The notes under the pieces: model-generated
What the model saw: only the letters and a program-made list of their open reading frames with translations
Told to the model about the DNA's origin: nothing
Databases searched by the model: none
Position numbers and translations under genes: made by a program
Shown: positions 57,608-64,000 of the stretch, one piece after another
Position numbering within the stretch: position 1 is the stretch's first letter
Layout: the number at the start of each line of letters is the position of its first letter
Origin: Akebia trifoliata
Lineage: Eukaryota; Streptophyta; Magnoliopsida; Ranunculales; Lardizabalaceae
Assembly: GCA_017979445.1 (NCBI GenBank)
Contig: CM030711.1
Location: 12,476,092-12,540,091 of the forward strand
Reading direction: 5' to 3'
Length of the DNA: 64,000 nucleotides

Positions 57608-58320
57608 ATGACATCTCTATACTCTATAGCCTAGGGTTACATGACATCTCTATTTAAAGATTTTAATTAATCTCGACCAACTTAGCAATCTAGCACCTTT
57701 GGGTTAATAACTTAGATGATCTAAACTTAACTTAATCATTGTTAATAATCTCATGTTTAATTCATGAGTTTTTTTCATTTTTTTAAATGAAAATAATTCT
57801 CTAGGTCATTGAATTATTCTAAACTATTTGCCTATTGTAACTTGTTTTATGTTCTAAAGTGTAACACAACTTCAACATTGAAGCAGTTATACTTCAAATT
57901 GTAGAGGAATCCACCTTTTTAGGTGACAAATGTCCCTTTCATCATGTAAAAATAATAATGATATGCGTCCTTCAACATTTATTCCAGATACGACATTAAT
58001 TTTTCATAGTGATGATTTGTCCCTTGACTTTGGTCTTCTTTTATAAACCAATGGAACAGTATCCCCAATGTCCTCAGTATCCCCACCATCATTATTACTC
58101 TCACAACTATATCATCACTACGAAAATCACTAATTTCATCATCACCATCATATTATTGAATTTTTTAAATTGAGACGAATAATACACATATAAAGCATAG
58201 GTCGCATACTATTCATTTATCAAAATTTAGATTGGATTTTTGCAACCCAAAATCGAACATAACTCAAAATTTTCATGTATTGAATTTTGCGGTATTTCGA
58301 ATTGCTAACCCTACCATGAG

Positions 58321-59788
58321 TGCAATGCAATGCAACAAGCCCAAGTAGGACCATAGATTTGGACGAGTGATAGATTCATAATAATCTAAGGAGACCTATT
58401 CTTGAATGGAAATGCTGAGATCTTCAAGATCTATAGAAATTTTTGGAGTTTCCATTTTCAGGTCCAATTCCTTTGATTATCCTATTTTTTAGATGCCTAT
58501 GTTATTTTAGGAAAGTTTTGTTTTGTTAATAACTTTAGTTATGGAATTCAAAATCGTGCACCGTCGATTCTTTCTTATTTCTAAAGTTAAGTAGTATCTA
58601 TTTTCATCCTTCAGTTATTTTTAGTATTTTTTAATTTTGGTTATTTTCATGTTTTTTTAAGAATAAGACTCTTTTATAGAAAATAGTATCGTAACTCTAA
58701 TATGGGGTAACAAATTTGGATTAATAAAATTTATGTTTTTAGAGAGTCTTTTCTTTCTTTTCCAACTATTTGCTATTTTATGTGAATCAACAAGTTTTAT
58801 ATGCCCAATTGTTTGGTATTCATTTGAGATTCAACGAATTAATTGGAAGACTGCTCTTCATCCTACATCCTACCTCAAATTCATCCACATCTTTCTACAC
58901 TCTCTCAGTTCGAGAAAGGTAATAGTGACCTTGAGTCTAAATTCAACAAGGGTTCAAATCTGCCTACACTTGCAAAAATCACTGATACTTTCGTTACATT
59001 GTGTTTTGGTTTGACTTTAGTATGTAGGGAAGAGATAGATTTTGATTAAGTTCCAACAATGGTCAAAATCCTATTAGATGAGTTCATCGATGTATATCCC
59101 AAAACGTTACCGCTTGGATGGCCTCCATATTGTTGTCCAATTGTTAAGTACAACAAGTTAATCTCGAAAGTAATCGGATCATATGCTTCAAACAATAATG
59201 CCTTGAAGTCAAGGACGAGTTCCTTTCAACTCAGGGAGGATGATGCAGTGCAACAAGCCTAAGTGTGACCATGGATCTGGACAAACGACAGATTCAGAAT
59301 AATATGAGGAAACCAAATCTTGAATGGAAACGTTGAGATCTTTAAGATCCATAGAAGCTATGGACTTTCCATTTTTAGGCATGTTCCTTCGTTTACCTTA
59401 ATTTTCAGACTTTTTTATTATTTTATGAAAGTTTTGTTTTGTTAATAACTTTAGTTATAAAAGTCAGAATCATACACCGTCGATTCTCACTTATTTATAA
59501 AGTTAAGTTGTATCAATTTCCATCCTTAAGTCATTTTACTAGTTTTAATACATTTTTTTCTATTTCGACTATTTTTAGTGTTTTTCTAGGAACAAGACTC
59601 TTTTATATAAATAGTAATGTAACTCCAATATGGGGGAACTTTGGCTTAATGAAATTTTAGAAAGTTTTTTCTTACTTTTCTAATTACTTTGTATTTTGTG
59701 TGAATCAACAAGTTTTTTATGCTCAATTGTTCAGTATTCTTTTCAAAATCAACGAATTAATTGGAAGATTGTTCTTCACCCTGCATCA
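58321..59788 (+). mobile_element. Decayed Ty3/gypsy element (unit B)
   Basis: LTRs at 58321 to about 58870 and 59241-59788 correspond to those of unit A. The primer site and the first 400 bp of the interior are gone. What remains includes LLDEFIDVYPKTLPLGWPP (start of RT) fused to a polyprotein C-terminus (SSFQLREDDAVQQA) at 59059-59262. Confidence 0.8.
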
Positions 59789-60374
59789 TTGTTGTCTTAC
59801 ATGAGAAGATGATATAAATGCCATCATTTTCAATTTCAAGACTTCATCTGCGTGAGCCTTCAATTCAAACCTTAAGAACAATTAAATAGAATTTTTTGGT
59901 AATTCGAAGATGATGAACTTTTTTATAAAAAACTCGAGGGTTTTTGGGAAAAAAAATTGAAGATAATGGTTTGAAGATGATACCAATTTTATGTTAAAAG
60001 AGTATTCACAGCAGAGATTTAAGAGTTTGAATAGAGAAGATTTATTGGGAGAAAAAATCCACTATTTTTAGCTAGAGATTGAAAACTAAGATATTAGGTC
60101 ATTTTCATTAGTCATCCTCCGAAGACTGAAGTCTAGAGGTAACTCATCAATTTGACAACGCGGGGTTATGTCAAACATTCACCAAATATGTCTAAATTAC
60201 CCATCTATCAACAGTTAAAATTGAGTAACACGAGTCCGAGTCAGTGCAGTTTAACGCTTTATGAAGACGGTTAGGTTAAATAGCTGTCACTTCTTAAATT
60301 CAATAGTCAGGTTTTGGTGGAGCTGGTTAGTAACATTTATGCATGAAATCTGTCAGAATTTTCAAGTGGTGGTC
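59789..60374. other. 5' flank of GDSL copy 3
   Basis: Non-coding, homologous to 10257-10832. Probable proximal promoter. Confidence 0.5.
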
Positions 60375-60381
60375 TATAAGA
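60375..60381 (+). promoter_or_regulatory. Putative TATA box of GDSL copy 3
   Basis: TATAAGA 64 bp before the ATG at 60439, at the same alignment position as in copy 2. Confidence 0.45.
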
Positions 60382-60438
60382 ATCAATACTACATACGTTT
60401 CAATAATAATAAGAATAATAAAAAGCCCATAAGAATCA

Positions 60439-62298
60439 ATGGCCTTTTTTTCAATTCTTCCTGTTTTTGTGTTATTTTCTATTATAGTTGTTGTTTCTCA
60501 AGCCAAAAGTGTACCTCGTTTTTTCATATTTGGAGACTCGTTGGTTGATGGTGGAAACAATAATTTTATTTTCTCCTTAGCAAAGGCTGATACGAAGCCG
60601 AATGGAATTGATTTTGTTCCAGCTGGTCGGCGTCCTACTGGTCGTTTCACAAATGGCAAAACAGTGATGGATTTTATAGGTAATGTTCACTCTTCAATTT
60701 GTTTTAAATTTATATTGATGTCTGGCCTGATCTGACGATGTGTTATTGTGATTTTATTAATTTCTTTAGGTGATGAATTTGGATCGACTTGCTATCCTCC
60801 ACCTTACATGGGCCCCAATGCGAATGAGGCCGCTGCAACATGTGGGGTGAACTACGCTTCCGCTGCAGCTGGAATTCTCAACAAAACTGGCTACATATTT
60901 GTAAGCCATTTTTATCTCCATGGCGTTGAAAATTAGTTGCCAAACTATATATTCATGCATATTCTAACAATTTCAAGGTGCATTTTATTTTTGAAGCTAA
61001 TTGTCACTGAATTATCATACAAGGGTCCATGACCATACTACGGATTAACTAAATTGAACCCAAATTCTGATTCTACCATCCCAAATTCTATATCGAACTC
61101 AATCCATTTAACTAATTTTAAATATCGATCTTGTCTACATATACTTATAATGTGACATGTTATATGGTCTAGACCATCTAATGAGTCAAATTTTGGAGTT
61201 TCATGAATTTATCTTATTTTCTATCTAGATCGGTCGCATAAACATGGATGCACAGATTGATAATTTTGCCAACACCCGACAATTCCTAATCTCAAGCCTT
61301 GGCATGGAAAAGACTTCAAAGTTGCTAAAGAGCTCTTTTTTCACCATTACAATTGGATCGAATGACTTCCTCGATAATTACCTCTTAGGAACACGAATAC
61401 TAGTGCCTCCGGACGATTTCATACTACAGCTGATCACAAGATACCGACTTCAATTAAGAGTAATCCCTCTCCCTTCCTTTCATCCGATTTCCATTTCTAG
61501 CTAACACATATCTACACGTTTTCTCTTACAGAGACTGCACAGTTTAGGTGCAAGAAAGATTTTAGTGTTGAACGTAGGACCAATTGGATGTATTCCATCT
61601 CAGAGGGAGTCAAATCCATTGGTTGGAGAAAATTGTGTTGCTGATACAAATCAACTCGCCATGTCCTTCAATAAAGGGCTTAAGGATCTCGTTATCGAAC
61701 AGAACTCAAGCCTCACCGAAGCTAGATTATTTTATGCAAACGCTTATCGCATTGTGTCTGATTTACTTCAGAGTTATACTAATTATGGTTGGTCTATCAT
61801 ACTTGGGAGAACTTCTATTATCACATCAAATTTACTTAAAATATGTCAATCTTTCAAATCAAATAATCTATTGGAAAATTTGGAGAAGTATTTTCTATTT
61901 TTTCACATAAAAATTCTTAATTAGAACTCCCTTTGATGAGAAAGAAACATTTGGTGTCTTTTTAATCTTATTTGGAAAGTTATGATGGAAGCTTATCTTC
62001 AAATCATATCAAGCTCTAAAATGTGGTCTCTATTTGTTTTGAATGACATAAATCTAATATTACTCCATTGCTTTTCACAGGCTTTGAGGTAATAGACCCA
62101 GGATGTTGCAGGGGATTCCTTACGTGTGGTTCCATATCGACGTATTGTCCTGATCGGTCGAAGTACTTCTTCTGGGATTCTTATCATCCTACCGAGGTGG
62201 CAAACAGGTTGATTGTAAATCGGTTATTGGATGGTGATATTGAGGATGTATATCCATTGAATCTACGACAGATTATCAAACTCTATCTAAGAAGTTGA
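60439..62298 (+). CDS. GDSL esterase/lipase, copy 3
   Basis: Five exons: 60439-60679, 60770-60900, 61229-61459, 61532-61787 and 62081-62298, all introns GT-AG, 358 residues. Signal-peptide-like N-terminus (residues 2-22), [27 protein letters not shown] and WDSYHPTE are present, so the SGNH catalytic Ser, Gly, Asn, Asp and His are kept. Compared with copies 1 and 2, exon 5 lacks six residues just after the CC pair (DPGCCRG instead of [13 protein letters not shown]). A 4-bp insertion at the stop adds the tail YLRS before TGA. The lost segment lies between two conserved cysteines, so folding may be altered, but the frame is intact. Probably a secreted ester hydrolase. Confidence 0.94.
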
Positions 62299-62690
62299 AT
62301 TAATTAGGGAAGACTTTACTGAGGATGTATGAACATTGTACAACAACTACATATACATGCGACCTTACAAATATTGTTGCACAGACTAATGGAGTCTCAC
62401 CTAGTGTTCTATTAATATGCCCTATTGTATAATGTGATGTATAAGATATTCTACCTGGGATCTGGGTTTATCATGATTAATTCAAGTTGGAACTAGGTTT
62501 ATCATGTTAAATTGGTACTTCTTAAGAATTTATTGTTCAAATATGTAATTATATTTTGGTATATAAGTAAAGACACCATTACTGATTAAAAAAACATAAT
62601 ATAATTTCACTATCTGTTTTTTTCCTCCACTATCATTAATTTTGTCCATTAAATAATAAAAAGTAGAAAAAAAAAACACTTTCCTTACTA
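62299..62690. other. 3' flank of GDSL copy 3
   Basis: No gene. Around 62490 (GAACTAGGTTTATCATGTTAA) it resembles the 3' flank of copy 1, so it is probably 3' UTR and inherited flank. Confidence 0.5.
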
Positions 62691-63775
62691 ATTTAGTAAG
62701 ACTTTTTAGTCTTACTAAGGGACGTTTTGCTCAAATAGACTACCACATTGGCAATACAACATCATAGCCCTCTAGATTTCATGAAATTGAAGGTGAAAAT
62801 TAATATTAATTTTAAAGTTGATAGAATTTTGTCCTCTACAACCGTGTTGGGTTGGAACATATTTTTGGATACCACAAGGTGAGGCCAACGATCCTTAATA
62901 AGAGTTAAAATCTTACTAAGTTAGTGTTGTTGGTACTATTATTGGAAATAAGTGAAGGACTGTTGGGAACAGTTAAATGGGTTGGTGTATCAATTATCTT
63001 GTTAAAGGAGTTGCTTCCTTAAATAAATAGAACTGAGAGATTTACCGGGCAGACCTATCTGTAGTAATTTTATACAAAAACTCCCTTACTTTATCAAGTT
63101 TGAGTTTGTTGCTTGAACATATCTTACTTTATGAATTAGGTAATCATGACTAGCTTAGTAAGATTTTAAATCTTACTGAGATTCGTTGTGCCTAGTTGGA
63201 TCATCAAATTGGCAGTCCAACACCACAGTTTTCTAGATTGCATGTAGAATCTCTGATCCAAAAGAACAAAGAATCCTTTTTTGAACTTGAGTGGAGGTGT
63301 TGAAAATGGATGGCTACCAAACTCCCAAATTTAGAACTAAAATTCAATGGTTAAAGTTAACTCTTTTTTTCAAATTTTTTTTTCAGAATTCTTAGAAATT
63401 TTGCTCTTTATAACCAAATGGCATCTGATCATGTAGCAAATTAAACCCATAAATTTGAATTTACGTCATACATCCACAATATAAGGTTTGGGAGTTTTTG
63501 TAATAAAAATACAACAGTATGTGGGTAAATCTCTGAATAAAAATCATGGAAGACAGGTTGGTGAAACGTACATATAGAAAATTTAAGTCTGTAAGGAATA
63601 TTTTGCAATAATACACACATCAACCAATGTAGTTGGAAGATATTACAGTTGTTTTATTTAGTGAAACCCTTGCCTTACTATTATAGTAAAATTTTGAGCC
63701 TTTCTAAAGGTCGTTGTGCTCAAATGGATTACCGCATCAAAAATCGAACACCAATCCCCTCTAAGTTTCATCAAC
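62691..63775. repeat. Diverged long direct repeats, each starting with a hairpin
   Basis: A block recurs at about 62691-62785, 63155-63245 and 63675-63770: a hairpin built on AGTAAGA...TCTTACT, then CGTT(T/G)TGC, CAAAT-GA-TACC-CAT, CAACA-CA and a TCTAGATT-CATG ending. Spacing is about 465 and 520 bp. The third copy is the most decayed. No coding region is seen between them. Confidence 0.6.
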
Positions 63776-63848
63776 TACTCAGATTTGAAAAACAAATTAT
63801 AAAACAATTTCTTTTGAACTAGATCCATGATTTTGAATATGGACAGCT

Positions 63849-64000
63849 CACTACGTTACAAACTGTTAAAAACGATTAAATATTGCGGAAAAAACGACGG
63901 ACTAAAGCCGTCGTTTATATACGACGGTTTTCACCTATTGTTTAACCCTTAATGGCGATTATAATAATCATTTATTAACAACTAATTTAATCCGTCATTT
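63849..64000 (+). mobile_element. Possible CACTA terminus running off the window
   Basis: CACTACGTTACAAACTGTTAA followed by ACGACGG-ACTAAAG-CCGTCGT palindromes resembles the start and subterminal repeats of plant CACTA elements, which usually read CACTACAAGAAA. The rest lies outside the window. Confidence 0.45.

Larger units (their letters stand above)
57609..62366. repeat. Duplicated unit, copy B (contains GDSL copy 3)
   Basis: It matches 7246-12886 throughout (see the unit A entry). It lacks the hAT MITE and about 400 bp of gypsy interior, and its left end is interrupted by the LTR ending at 57607. Confidence 0.9.

Overview
The window looks like nuclear DNA of a eudicot plant: AT-rich, with spliced genes (four GT-AG introns and one GC-AG intron) and a dense nest of typical plant transposable elements. 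I cannot name the species. The only genes that look like host genes are three tandem paralogues of a secreted GDSL/SGNH esterase-lipase: a 5'-cut copy at 1-1138 (copy 1), a complete five-exon copy at 10897-12812 (copy 2) and a complete five-exon copy at 60439-62298 (copy 3). Copies 2 and 3 sit in a duplicated unit (about 7246-12886 and 57609-62366). It also duplicated a decayed Ty3/gypsy element lying about 0.65 kb upstream of each gene.

Between copies 1 and 2 (1.6-7.6 kb) is a cluster of small DNA transposons. It holds a hAT element with a solo LTR nested inside it, a TA-flanked MITE, two Mutator-type foldback MITEs, a shorter relative of one of them, and a small hAT MITE present in only one of the two duplicated units.

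Between copies 2 and 3 (12.9-57.6 kb) is a TE nest. In order: an antisense L1-type LINE that landed 74 bp past the copy 2 stop codon; a very young Ty1/copia element inside that LINE, with heat-shock-element motifs in its LTRs and a broken, RT-deleted interior; Athila-like Ty3/gypsy fragments in both orientations; one CACTA end with a palindromic subterminal array and some exon-like blocks; a 17-kb Tat/Ogre-type Ty3/gypsy element (33.1-49.9 kb); and further truncated Ty3/gypsy pieces.

The Ogre-type element is the most informative feature. It carries an extra ORF1 before gag, protease with a G-patch-like region, RT, two RNase H domains and integrase. Its long 3' untranslated part holds two structured repeats: four hairpins whose stems change by compensatory substitutions, and a 27-unit 34-bp minisatellite with a two-state hairpin. 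The pol part is broken by stop codons and one frameshift. Copy 1 has a degenerate 5S rRNA-like sequence in an intron, possibly a Cassandra-type TRIM. No tRNA gene, CRISPR array or organellar DNA was seen.
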